Source of the DNA: an uncultured Bacteroidales bacterium
GTDB lineage: Bacteria; Bacteroidota; Bacteroidia; Bacteroidales; F082
DNA length: 64,000 nucleotides
Assembly (NCBI GenBank): GCA_946408345.1
Contig: CAMJRR010000004.1
Coordinates: forward strand, 1 to 64,000
Reading direction: 5' to 3'
The notes beneath the pieces are model-generated. The model had not been told where the DNA came from. It saw only the letters and a list, made by a program, of their open reading frames with translations, and searched no databases. Below are positions 29,101-36,551 of this stretch, in pieces. Numbering within the stretch: position 1 is the stretch's first letter; each line of letters begins with the position of its first letter. A program made the position numbers and the translations under genes.

Positions 29101-29187
29101 CAACAGATTGATGTTTCGTCATTGCCCAAGGGTATGTATTTCATCACCGTTGCGGACGAGACGCGAAAATTTGTGGTGAATAAATAA
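26137..29187 (+). CDS. Secreted T9SS cargo 3: N-terminal adhesion-like domain, Ig-like repeats, stem, sorting domain
   Basis: A 1016-aa secreted protein. The ATG at 26137 begins a signal peptide nearly identical to that of cargo 2 (MKRLVLTLAILASFAFGGVAQ). Residues about 25-180 match a domain common in Bacteroidota T9SS proteins (PYYGCLYTQPNPAWFFVKM ... DVDFCCWGPF ... GEYYVMVVTNYANLPGD). HYDIN-like Ig repeats follow, then repeats around PAPYFEQNACDTRLAIVSGEET that recur in cargo 4. The stem domain (AEWYYEIENENG ...) and the sorting domain end the protein. Stem DNA is nearly identical in places to cargo 2 and, elsewhere, to cargo 4. No catalytic motif is seen; an adhesin or structural surface role is possible. 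Confidence 0.85.
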   Translation: MKRLVLTLAILASFAFGGVAQSLDNTHYADAIQICATGNQPQFPLTVNVENAESGPYYGCLYTQPNPAWFFVKMDESGDVIININALSDGGFFDVDFCCWGPFSALPENSGELAQDKVVDCSYDSSVPTVCTIPSEAQTGEYYVMVVTNYANLPGDLTFTIEGGTGSLECPGTIQQNSLVITPDTLWFENNTAQMVTITNESNEAVVVSEFNQPSNAYPYATIYYENQPIYNVLPLTLQPNQSIEVAIFFVEPPYPGKSDYVSSYIDIVSSVGNKGITLMASESIFGGLLYFWDIWLDGTNPEPEVVYNYYLSDITINDIYEVGTDFLIIETAESLPVSLPMVSGFEFTVRLRENLKGYVDTQICVSTSQGDSFIPVYISIANGILTRVPAPYFEQNACDTRLAIVSGEETFYVTVDGFWPNPNLDALVVHYDTIPIGTAIDVSGTIKTMSDELGNQFYVIDIQETTAHYYDAITSLLKGFGEYLYIQPDVSPYQVYYLTINGERQTSPLVFNGVTYEGYDLRTYIGHCSIQTDSIGNEFMGMELQDIQPFRDYTFDLEDGTLSTNYWNPLYLSAPIEDQHFLTFLWGDFTFPSPFYPMHNGHLYKESFINNDIFREGTHVNLKGIEHIRYDIYGSEVNTVEIVEMDTEEETTLTGTIETAPMPFNSFIPVPGVEIVFKSNGRKYYLYNQQGTSYNGEYFVVDNDTIYEGQEITATFTSKILIDNRLNFYYRININEAEVLNPILPPGAEWYYEIENENGSITYQYLYQAGDTIVQDEPTHILVKINTLYDKDLHQDVTHEYVYERDGKVYWWNKTLEEFTVLYDFGAQEGDTWVTKVGTETLIMHVDAVETVEYEGKTYRMLRVSDADDIFSGDIVCGIGHLTSFFPERLMDNGDGIRVEGLRCYWVEDDLVFKYGDEDCDAIYDELHGVEEDGPSTGSSAFAVYPNPTNGVLFVETRLIASLPDQTYRITNLMGQTVLSGNINADNQQIDVSSLPKGMYFITVADETRKFVVNK
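28939..28962. repeat. Palindromic repeat family B, copy B3
   Basis: GGCCCTTCGACAGGCTCAAGTGCC, in frame (GPSTGSSA) before the sorting domain of cargo 3. Confidence 0.75.
29002..29029. repeat. 28-bp palindromic repeat copy A6, inside cargo 3 sorting domain
   Basis: Identical to copy A5 (core CGATTAATCG), read as VETRLIASL. Confidence 0.9.
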
Positions 29188-29206
29188 AAATCAAAACACA
29201 AACAAT

Positions 29207-32107
29207 ATGAAAAAACTAGTTTTATCCTTAACCATTTTGTTTGCCCTTGTGCTCGGAGCCAAGGCGCAGCAAGGCGACTTGGTCATCAATCCCGATACGC
29301 TGTGGTTTTACCACAATGGGGATATTGAGTATTTCACCGTCACAAACGAATACAACTACCCCGTGCAAATCGATTCTATGGGTGATTATGGCGGGTATTT
29401 GTGGCCTGGCTACGACCTTCCCGACCTTCCCTATACTATCGAACCTGGAGAAAGCATATCGTTCAACTTCCGCTTCACCTATCCTGTAAAAGACAACCAG
29501 GACTTGAGGGAGTATGTCACAACATCGGTATCCATCTTCACTTCGGTCGGACAAAGGGAACTGCCGGTAATGATTGATCAAGCAGGCATGGTGAATCTCT
29601 TGTTCGCGCGTGAGATGTACTTCGATAATCCGTCCGGTGTCGTTCAAACAATGATTATGAACAAATCATGGTACATCCCGACGATACACGTCTATTCCAT
29701 TGCAGAGAAGAACACTGACTATTTGAATATTGAGATTGAACCAATGGCACCACCATTCGACTTGACCCTAAATGGTTATGATGCAGATATGACCGTAACC
29801 TTGAAGGACCTGGTTAGAGGTTATGTGGAGACAGCCATCGAAATTGAAACGGACTATGGAACCTTCGAGATAGCGGTTTACATCAACGAGGAAATCATCA
29901 CTATCAACGGCATCTTGACCCAGGTTGAAGCCCCGTATTTCGAACAAAACGCCAGCGACAACCGTCTGGCCATCGTCACGGGCGAAGAGACTTACTATAC
30001 GACTGTAGATGGCTACTGGCCCAATCCCGATGGCGATGCCCTCATCGTCGGTTTCGACACTATCCCGATTGGTTCACAAATCGAGGTTGGCGGCACCTAT
30101 TCCCTGATGGAAGACGATAACGGCGACAGTTTTAAGGTATTTGATATCAAGCGTCTTGCCCATCCAGTTTACACATCAGCCATCGGATATTTGAGTCAAT
30201 TTGCCATATTTGCGGGTCCTCAGTACACTTATGCCTGGTCAGTTTACGACCAAAAAACGCTACACGGCAATTATTTTCTGACCGTTAACGGGGCGCTTCA
30301 GACCGAGCTTCCTATTCTCCCTGATGGAACAATGCTGACCGATTCCGTCCGTTATATTGTCGTCGGCATCGCTGACACCATTCAGGACTACTACGGCAAC
30401 CCAATCCATGTGCTTGAACTGACCAGCGTCATCCCTTACGAACCCAGCTTCACCGCCAACGGCCTCCTGAGCCTGCAAGGCGACCTTTGCCTCTCCTCTC
30501 CCTGCGGTGAGACAGCCTATTTGTCGTTGGACGAGGGCACTGACCGTCATTACCTCACCCTTGTGGGCGAAGTGCAGCACAACTATATCAACGACTCCAT
30601 CTTCAGCGAAGGCGTTCAGGCACAAATCAACGGCCTTGAAGCCACGCATTACGACCTCTTCGGAGCACCTTTCCAAATCCTCGACATCCTTGAGCTGGAG
30701 ACCGCCGTTGAGCAAACGTTAGTGGGTCCTGTAGTTTCCACAGGTAATCCGAACATAGGCCCCTTCCCTCCGTTGGGTATGGAACTCGCTTTCTATCATA
30801 ACGGCATCGAGTACTACTTCTCGCCTTACATTGAAGAAATCTATTATCCCCTAGGCGGGACTAATTATCAGTATATTTTGTTGTATGAACTCGACAACGA
30901 CACCCTGATTGTCGGCAAAGAGGTGACCGCCCAACTCACCACCTCCACCATGCGTATTGATAATTACTTGAGGCCCAATTATCGTGTCACGATTAACCAT
31001 GCGGAGTATTACGACCATTTGGAGACGTTGCACGGCAGACTGGCCATCATAGAGGAACCATACAACATGCCCATGTACGCCATCATCACAGACGATGACG
31101 AGCGCTATCTGATTGAGCCTTATTTCGTTAATTATGCGGAATATGACGAACTCGTCTTTGGCGAAGACACAGTTGCTGTGGGTAATTCATTCACCGCCAC
31201 AGGTGAGGTGTTCAAATATTATGACGATTCTTATGAATACTTCTATTTCAACGGCATTAATGTTCTGGAGATCAACGAAATCGATGCTCCATTCCTCATC
31301 GGCAACGAATGGTACTACGAAATCCAAAACGACAACGGCAGCATCACCTACCAATACCTCTATCAGGCGGGCGACACTATTGTCCAAGATGAGCCGACAC
31401 ATATCCTTGTGAAGATCAACACGCTTTACGACAAGGATTTGCATCAAGATGTGACGCACGAATATGTCTACGAGCGCGATGGCAAAGTGTATTGGTGGAA
31501 CAAGACTTTGGAAGAATTTACCGTGCTGTATGACTTTGGTGCCCAAGAAGGCGACGAGTGGGAAATCAAGGTTGGCAACGAAAGCCTTGTGATGCATGTG
31601 GACGCGGTAGAGAACATTGAATACGAAGGTAAAACCTATCGGATGCTGCACGTAAGCGATCCCGAAGACCTCTTTAGCGGCGACATCGTATGCGGCATCG
31701 GCCACCTGACGAGTTTCTTCCCCGAGCGGCTGATGAACAACGGCGACGGCCTACGCGTGGAAGGCCTGCGCTGCTATTGGGTTGAGGACGAATTGGTGTT
31801 CAAACCCGGCGACGAGGACTGCGATGCAGTTTATGAGGAATTACATGGCATTGATGAGGACGACCCTTCGACAGGCTCAGGGACCTTTACGGTTTATCCT
31901 AATCCTACCGATGACGTTTTGTTTGTAGAGACGCGCCATGGCACGTCTCTACCAGACCAAACCTACCGTATCACCAATCTGATGGGTCAAACGGTCCTTT
32001 CTGGCAACATTAACGCTGATACCCAGCAGATTAATGTGTCTTCATTGCCTCAAGGCATGTATTTCATTACCTTTGCAGGCGAGACACGAAAATTTGTAGT
32101 ACGATAA
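29207..32107 (+). CDS. Secreted T9SS cargo 4: Ig-like repeats, stem domain, sorting domain
   Basis: A 966-aa secreted protein with a signal peptide (MKKLVLSLTILFALVLGAKAQ). After it come HYDIN-like Ig domains (GDLVINPDTLWFYHNGDIEYFTV) and repeats sharing EAPYFEQNASDNRLAIVTGEETYYTTVDGYWPNP-type sequence with cargo 3. Further repeats of the same OB- or beta-rich type follow, then the stem domain (NEWYYEIQNDNG ...) and the T9SS sorting domain (VYPNPTDDVLF to GETRKFVVR). It is the last gene of the first cargo block, 19 bases after cargo 3, and is followed by a strong terminator. The ligand and surface role are unknown. Confidence 0.85.
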   Translation: MKKLVLSLTILFALVLGAKAQQGDLVINPDTLWFYHNGDIEYFTVTNEYNYPVQIDSMGDYGGYLWPGYDLPDLPYTIEPGESISFNFRFTYPVKDNQDLREYVTTSVSIFTSVGQRELPVMIDQAGMVNLLFAREMYFDNPSGVVQTMIMNKSWYIPTIHVYSIAEKNTDYLNIEIEPMAPPFDLTLNGYDADMTVTLKDLVRGYVETAIEIETDYGTFEIAVYINEEIITINGILTQVEAPYFEQNASDNRLAIVTGEETYYTTVDGYWPNPDGDALIVGFDTIPIGSQIEVGGTYSLMEDDNGDSFKVFDIKRLAHPVYTSAIGYLSQFAIFAGPQYTYAWSVYDQKTLHGNYFLTVNGALQTELPILPDGTMLTDSVRYIVVGIADTIQDYYGNPIHVLELTSVIPYEPSFTANGLLSLQGDLCLSSPCGETAYLSLDEGTDRHYLTLVGEVQHNYINDSIFSEGVQAQINGLEATHYDLFGAPFQILDILELETAVEQTLVGPVVSTGNPNIGPFPPLGMELAFYHNGIEYYFSPYIEEIYYPLGGTNYQYILLYELDNDTLIVGKEVTAQLTTSTMRIDNYLRPNYRVTINHAEYYDHLETLHGRLAIIEEPYNMPMYAIITDDDERYLIEPYFVNYAEYDELVFGEDTVAVGNSFTATGEVFKYYDDSYEYFYFNGINVLEINEIDAPFLIGNEWYYEIQNDNGSITYQYLYQAGDTIVQDEPTHILVKINTLYDKDLHQDVTHEYVYERDGKVYWWNKTLEEFTVLYDFGAQEGDEWEIKVGNESLVMHVDAVENIEYEGKTYRMLHVSDPEDLFSGDIVCGIGHLTSFFPERLMNNGDGLRVEGLRCYWVEDELVFKPGDEDCDAVYEELHGIDEDDPSTGSGTFTVYPNPTDDVLFVETRHGTSLPDQTYRITNLMGQTVLSGNINADTQQINVSSLPQGMYFITFAGETRKFVVR
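31863..31885. repeat. Palindromic repeat family B, copy B4
   Basis: ACCCTTCGACAGGCTCAGGGACC, in frame (DPSTGSGTF) before the cargo 4 sorting domain. Confidence 0.8.
31925..31952. repeat. 28-bp palindromic repeat copy A7, inside cargo 4 sorting domain
   Basis: GTAGAGACGCGCCATGGCACGTCTCTAC, identical to the intergenic copy A1 at 3642, read as VETRHGTSL. Confidence 0.9.
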
Positions 32108-32126
32108 ACAACTGGTTTTTATTACA

Positions 32127-32164
32127 CCAAAAGTCCGGGAAGCGATTCTCGGACTTTTGGTTTT
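32127..32164 (+). terminator. Intrinsic terminator after cargo 4
   Basis: CCAAAAGTCCGGGA, a six-base loop, then TCTCGGACTTTTGG followed by TTTT. The 14-bp stem has one mismatch and lies 19 bases after the stop. Confidence 0.85.
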
Positions 32165-32213
32165 GAAACTAAGTCTTTTTTCGTTTTTTCCACCCCTTTT
32201 CAAATATTTCCCC

Positions 32214-32221
32214 TATCTTTG
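32214..32221 (+). promoter_or_regulatory. ftsX promoter -7 box
   Basis: TATCTTTG at 32214-32221, about 15 bases before the ftsX ATG, matches TAnnTTTG. Confidence 0.6.
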
Positions 32222-32235
32222 CCGTTTCATTTGCA

Positions 32236-33120
32236 ATGAAGATGTCAGAAAAGAGTTCAAGCAAACGCCGCGTGGCAGGATCCTATTTCTTGTCATTGAT
32301 GAGTATCACACTGGTACTCTTTCTCTTAGGCGTGTTTGCCCTACTCATGATGCATGCGCAGAAACTCTCCAACCACCTCAAGGAAAACATCGGATTCGAG
32401 GTGGTGATGAATAGCAATGTGAAAGAAGCCAATATCCTCAAACTCCAAAAGGAACTTGACGATATGCCCGCCGTGAAATCCACCGAATACATCACCAAGG
32501 AGGAAGCCATCCGTCGCCTGAGCGAAGACCTCGGCGAAGACTTCCTGCAATGGCTCGGCAACGAGGAAAACCCGCTCCTTCCCTCCATCGACGTGCGTTT
32601 CAATGCGGACTGGGCCAACAACGACAGTATTGCTGCCATTCAAGCACAATTGCGCAAGAATCCCGACATCAAGGAAATCTATTACCAGAGGTCGCTTGTC
32701 GATGTTATTACCAAGAATGTCAATCACATCGGCCTCGCGCTGATGGTGGCCAGCCTTGTGCTACTTATCATCGCCATCACCTTGATTCGCAACACCATAC
32801 GGCTTTCCATCTATTCCAAACGTTTTCTCGTGCGCAGCATGCAACTTGTGGGCGCCACCTCTTCCTACATTCGCCGTCCTTTCATCAAAAGCGGCATCTT
32901 GCAGGGATTCTTTGGGGCTCTGATGGCAGATGCCTTCTTGGCTTTGCTGCTTTATGGCCTCAACAAACGCTTACCCGAACTAACACTGGTTCAAGACTAT
33001 ACCATCATCATTAGCATCTTTGTAGGCATCATCATATTGGGCATCCTTCTTGGCGGAATCTCCACACGACTGGCCCTCCGGAAATACCTCCACGCCGATG
33101 TTGACCGACTATACGCATAA
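32236..33120 (+). CDS. ftsX: Cell division protein FtsX
   Basis: Inner-membrane component of the FtsE-FtsX ABC-type complex that regulates peptidoglycan hydrolysis at division. The 294-aa protein has one N-terminal membrane helix (about 19-42), a periplasmic domain of about 120 residues (LKENIGFEVVMN ... IKEIYYQ) and three C-terminal helices, the FtsX plan. The motif VGATSSYIRRPFIKSGILQGFFGAL is typical of the family. ftsE is not adjacent, which is common in Bacteroidota. The gene begins a housekeeping run that continues to glyS. A second ATG two codons on (MSEKSS) is an equally possible start. Confidence 0.93.
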   Translation: MKMSEKSSSKRRVAGSYFLSLMSITLVLFLLGVFALLMMHAQKLSNHLKENIGFEVVMNSNVKEANILKLQKELDDMPAVKSTEYITKEEAIRRLSEDLGEDFLQWLGNEENPLLPSIDVRFNADWANNDSIAAIQAQLRKNPDIKEIYYQRSLVDVITKNVNHIGLALMVASLVLLIIAITLIRNTIRLSIYSKRFLVRSMQLVGATSSYIRRPFIKSGILQGFFGALMADAFLALLLYGLNKRLPELTLVQDYTIIISIFVGIIILGILLGGISTRLALRKYLHADVDRLYA

Positions 33121-33128
33121 AAGCTAAG

Positions 33129-33152
33129 GGTCCCTGAGCCTGTCGAAGGGCC
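33129..33152. repeat. Palindromic repeat family B, intergenic copy B5
   Basis: GGTCCCTGAGCCTGTCGAAGGGCC, inverse orientation, just after the ftsX stop. Low-complexity AAATCTTGAATCTT-type sequence follows to 33205. Confidence 0.8.
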
Positions 33153-33212
33153 CGCCCAAATTTTATATCTTAAATCTTGAATCTTAAATTTTGAATTTTA
33201 AATCTACTGAAT

Positions 33213-33482
33213 ATGGCAAAAGAAACACCAAAGACAAAAACTCCAGAAGTGACTGACGAACAGAACGTCATGCCCTTCGGCAAACAAAACTACATCATCG
33301 TGCTCATCGGCATCGCGCTGCTGGTTTTGGGCTTCATCCTCATGCTGGGCGGCGGCTCCAACGACCCCGATGTCTTCAACGAAAAAATGTTTGATTTCCG
33401 ACACATCACACTGTCCACCATTTTGATTCTGGCAGGTTTTGTCGTTGAAATCGTCGCAATATTTTGGAAAGGAAAGAAATAA
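33213..33482 (+). CDS. DUF3098 family small membrane protein
   Basis: An 89-aa protein with two membrane helices (about 27-48 and 66-84) separated by NDPDVFNEKMFDFRHIT. This matches the DUF3098 family, which in Bacteroidota is often found between ftsX and uppP, as here. Function unknown. A link to cell division or lipid-carrier recycling is suggested only by the conserved neighbourhood. The start ATG is at 33213 and the N-terminus is polar, without a signal peptide. Confidence 0.85.
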   Translation: MAKETPKTKTPEVTDEQNVMPFGKQNYIIVLIGIALLVLGFILMLGGGSNDPDVFNEKMFDFRHITLSTILILAGFVVEIVAIFWKGKK

Positions 33483-33484
33483 TA

Positions 33485-33576
33485 AATGCAGAATTATAAA
33501 TTATGAATGCAAAAATCGGAGATTCAACGAAGTTAATGTCGCAATGCGACACTGGACTTCGCTCCATTCTGCATTC
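33485..33576. repeat. Nested inverted repeats between DUF3098 and uppP
   Basis: Outer arms AATGCAGAAT/ATTCTGCATT, middle arms CGAAGT/ACTTCG and a central palindrome TGTCGCAATGCGACA nest in about 92 bases. A similar ATGCAGAATGAGG stretch lies after queA. Confidence 0.65.
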
Positions 33577-33608
33577 TAAATTCTTAATTCTTAATTAAAT
33601 AATTGATT

Positions 33609-34442
33609 ATGGACTGGTTACAAGCATTAATCTTAGGCATTATTCAAGGTTTGACGGAGTATCTTCCCGTCAGCAGTAGTGGTCACTTAGCCATTGGTCA
33701 AGCCCTCTTCGGTCTCGAAGACGGCGAATCGAATCTCGCATTTACGGTCTTGCTCCATGTGGCCACCGTGCTTAGCACCTTGGTTATCCTGTGGAAGGAA
33801 ATCGTGTGGATTTTCAAAGACCTGTTTGCCAAACAGTCGTGGCGCAAATATTGCAATTTGAACGACGGTACGAAATACGCCTTCAACATCCTCATCTCCA
33901 TGATCCCCGTAGCCATCGTCGGATTCTTCTTCAAGGACAAAGTGGAGGAAGTCTTCGGCTCAGGCCTGCTCATCGTCGGCATCATGCTCCTGGTGACTGC
34001 CTCATTGCTGGCTTTCTCTTATTTCGCAAAGCCGCGTCAGAAGGAAAACATAAGTCCCCTACATGCCTTCATCATCGGTATCGCCCAGGCTTGCGCAGTG
34101 ATGCCGGGTCTGTCGCGCTCGGGCTCAACGATTGCCACCGGATTGCTTCTCGGCAATAAAAAGGAAAAATTGGCACAGTTCTCTTTCCTGATGGTCATTC
34201 CTCCTATTCTCGGTGAGGCTCTGCTCGACGTCAAGGACATCTTTGAGGTCGGTTTCAGTGAGGCCATGAGTGGCATCTCGCCCGTGGCCGCCATCGTCGG
34301 TTTCTTGGCTGCTTTCATCGCCGGTTGCTTCGCCTGCAAGTGGATGATCAATATCGTGAAGAAAGGCAAGCTGATTTGGTTTGCCGTGTATTGCGCCATC
34401 GTGGGTATTTTGGCCATTGTTTTACCTTATATCCTCAAGTAA
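33609..34442 (+). CDS. uppP: Undecaprenyl-diphosphatase
   Basis: Membrane phosphatase (BacA/UppP) that converts undecaprenyl diphosphate to the monophosphate, recycling the lipid carrier for cell-wall and polysaccharide synthesis. It also gives background bacitracin resistance. It is 277 aa from the ATG at 33609; the TTG at 33603 is two codons upstream. Family motifs are clear: [20 protein letters not shown] near the N-terminus (catalytic Glu and Ser/His region) and [17 protein letters not shown] in the middle. Seven to eight membrane helices are expected. Confidence 0.96.
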   Translation: MDWLQALILGIIQGLTEYLPVSSSGHLAIGQALFGLEDGESNLAFTVLLHVATVLSTLVILWKEIVWIFKDLFAKQSWRKYCNLNDGTKYAFNILISMIPVAIVGFFFKDKVEEVFGSGLLIVGIMLLVTASLLAFSYFAKPRQKENISPLHAFIIGIAQACAVMPGLSRSGSTIATGLLLGNKKEKLAQFSFLMVIPPILGEALLDVKDIFEVGFSEAMSGISPVAAIVGFLAAFIAGCFACKWMINIVKKGKLIWFAVYCAIVGILAIVLPYILK

Positions 34443-34545
34443 TTGCTTCGAAGAAGCATCATCGGCAGCCCGATAAGGGCAAGCCGACAGATAGCGACTG
34501 GAAAAAGATTTATTATAGATTGATGTAAGATTTGCTTCAAAAAAA

Positions 34546-35289
34546 ATGTTCAACTTCGAAGAAGGCGAGGTCATCCTTATCGACAAACCGCTGGACTGGA
34601 CGTCGTTCGACACGGTCAACTTCATCCGTTCCTTGCTTAACCGTTGCTATGGCATCCGCAAGCTGAAGGTGGGTCATGCCGGTACTTTAGACCCATTGGC
34701 AACAGGCTTACTCATCCTCTGCACAGGTAAGATGACCAAGCAAATTGACAACTATCAAGCGCAGGTGAAGACCTACACGGGCACCATCCTACTCGGCCAG
34801 ACCACCCCTACCTTCGACTTGGAGAGCGAGCCCAATGCCTTCTTCCCCACTGATGGCATTACTCCAGAGCAAATTGAGGCTGCCCGACAGCAGTTCATTG
34901 GCGACCTCAAGCAATATCCGCCCAAGTACTCCGCCATCAAAATCAAGGGAAAACGCGCCTTCGACTATGCCCGCTCCGACGAGGAAATCGAACTGAAAGC
35001 CCGTGATGTTCGTATCGACGACTTCAAGCTGAACCTCGACCGATTCCCTGAATTGAACTTTGAGGTGACCTGTAGCAAAGGCACTTATATCCGTAGCCTC
35101 GCTAACGACTTCGGCAAGGCTTTGGGCAATGGTGCCTGCCTGACTTCGCTTCGCCGCACCCGCATCGGTGACTTCAAAGTTGAGGACGCCTGGCCATTAA
35201 TGGAGTTGAAACAGCATATCATCGACACTGGGGATGCTTTTAAGGAGTGGAAGAAAGAACAATTGGAGAAAGAGCAAAAACAACATTGA
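34546..35289 (+). CDS. truB: tRNA pseudouridine55 synthase
   Basis: Forms pseudouridine 55 in the T-loop of tRNAs. The 247-aa length fits the short bacterial form. The catalytic motif is GHAGTLDPLATGLL with nucleophilic Asp49. The family's KYSAIKIKGKRAFDYAR and TCSKGTYIRSLANDFGKALG motifs are present. There is little sequence after the catalytic domain, so the PUA domain is reduced or absent. It follows uppP by about 100 bases and ends in a Lys/Glu-rich tail. Confidence 0.96.
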   Translation: MFNFEEGEVILIDKPLDWTSFDTVNFIRSLLNRCYGIRKLKVGHAGTLDPLATGLLILCTGKMTKQIDNYQAQVKTYTGTILLGQTTPTFDLESEPNAFFPTDGITPEQIEAARQQFIGDLKQYPPKYSAIKIKGKRAFDYARSDEEIELKARDVRIDDFKLNLDRFPELNFEVTCSKGTYIRSLANDFGKALGNGACLTSLRRTRIGDFKVEDAWPLMELKQHIIDTGDAFKEWKKEQLEKEQKQH

Positions 35290-35314
35290 CAATCAGTCAA
35301 TTAATAAAAATCAC

Positions 35315-35345
35315 TTGACAAAATTTCGATTTTGTTGTATCTTTG
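35315..35345 (+). promoter_or_regulatory. queA promoter (Bacteroidota type)
   Basis: TTGACAAAA at 35315 and TATCTTTG at 35338-35345, with 20 bases between TTG and the -7 box. This is one of the best matches to the consensus in the window. The spacer contains ACAAAAT-TTCG-ATTTTGT. Confidence 0.75.
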
Positions 35346-35384
35346 TAGTTTGTTTTGGACGAAAAGCAACAAAAACAGCATATA

Positions 35385-36443
35385 ATGAAACTCTCACAAT
35401 TTAAATTCAATCTGCCGAGCGAGCTCATCGCGCTGCAGCCTTCGCAAAACCGCGACGAGGCCCGCTTGATGGTCGTTGACCGCAGGACGGGAAAAATCGA
35501 ACATCGTGTTTTCAAGGATCTCATCGACTACGTGAAAGATGGAGACGTGTTTGTGATTAACAACACCAAGGTGTTTCCTGCCAAACTCTATGGTAAAAAG
35601 GAAAAGACCGAGGCCGACATCGAAGTATTGCTGCTACGCGAACTGGATCACGAAAGCCGTCTATGGGATGTGCTCGTCGACCCTGCCCGCAAAATCCGCA
35701 TCGGCAATAAGCTGTATTTCGGTCCCATCGACCAAGGTGAAGGTCTTGTGGCCGAGGTCATTGACAACACTACCTCACGCGGTCGCACCCTGCGTTTCCT
35801 CTACGACGGCACCTACGACGAGTTCAAAAAGACCTTGTCATCTTTAGGTCACACACCTATTCCAAAGGAACTGAACCGTGCCGAAATGCCTGAAGACGAA
35901 GAAAACTTCCAGACCGTCTATGCCAAAGTGGAAGGTGCCGTTTCAGCTCCCACCGCTGGTATGCACTTCAGCAAAATCCTGATGAAACGCCTTGAAATCA
36001 TCGGCGCCTCATTCGCCGAGCTGACCTTGCATCCTGGTATGGGTAACTTCCGCGACATTGAAGTGGAAGACCTCACCAAGCACAAACCCGACTCGGAAGA
36101 AATGTACATCGACGAGGACTGCTGCACCTTGGTCAACGAGGCCAACGCACGCCACAACAACGTGTTTGCCGTGGGCACTACCTCATTGAAGGCCCTTGAG
36201 ACAGCCATGACCATCGGCGGCAAAATCAAGCCCTACAAAGGCTGGACGAACAAGTTTATCTTCCCGCCTTACACCTTCTCGGTGGCCAACTGCATGATTA
36301 CCAACTTCCACCTGCCCAAATCGCCTATGATGATGGAAGTGGCCGCCTTTGCTGGATACGACCTGCTCATGAAGGCCTACAAGGAAGCTATCGCCGAGAA
36401 ATACCGTTTCTTCACTTACGGGGACGCGATGCTGATTATTTGA
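35385..36443 (+). CDS. queA: S-adenosylmethionine:tRNA ribosyltransferase-isomerase
   Basis: Adds the epoxycyclopentane moiety to preQ1 in tRNA during queuosine synthesis. The ATG at 35385 ([17 protein letters not shown]) is preferred: the ORF-track start at 35355 adds ten residues just after the promoter. At 352 aa it is a usual length. Signature stretches include [47 protein letters not shown] and [14 protein letters not shown]. Other queuosine genes are not in the window. Confidence 0.95.
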   Translation: MKLSQFKFNLPSELIALQPSQNRDEARLMVVDRRTGKIEHRVFKDLIDYVKDGDVFVINNTKVFPAKLYGKKEKTEADIEVLLLRELDHESRLWDVLVDPARKIRIGNKLYFGPIDQGEGLVAEVIDNTTSRGRTLRFLYDGTYDEFKKTLSSLGHTPIPKELNRAEMPEDEENFQTVYAKVEGAVSAPTAGMHFSKILMKRLEIIGASFAELTLHPGMGNFRDIEVEDLTKHKPDSEEMYIDEDCCTLVNEANARHNNVFAVGTTSLKALETAMTIGGKIKPYKGWTNKFIFPPYTFSVANCMITNFHLPKSPMMMEVAAFAGYDLLMKAYKEAIAEKYRFFTYGDAMLII

Positions 36444-36480
36444 ATGCTGAATGAGGAATGCAGAATGAGGTATGTTGAAT

Positions 36481-36540
36481 TTTGAATCTTTGAATTTTGA
36501 ATCTTTGAATCTTTAAATCTTTGAATCTTTGAATCTTAAA
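36481..36540. repeat. Imperfect tandem repeat of GAATCTTT before glyS
   Basis: About seven imperfect 8-base units (TTTGAATC, with variants TTTGAATT and TTTAAATC) in 60 bases directly upstream of glyS. A shorter relative lies before DUF3098 at about 33165-33205. Confidence 0.75.
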
Positions 36541-36551
36541 TACATAAATAA

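Noticed and set aside
35318-35335. ACAAAAT-TTCG-ATTTTGT palindrome in the queA promoter spacer as an operator
   Set aside because: Short, AT-rich and seen once. Likely chance in promoter sequence, so it is noted only with the promoter.
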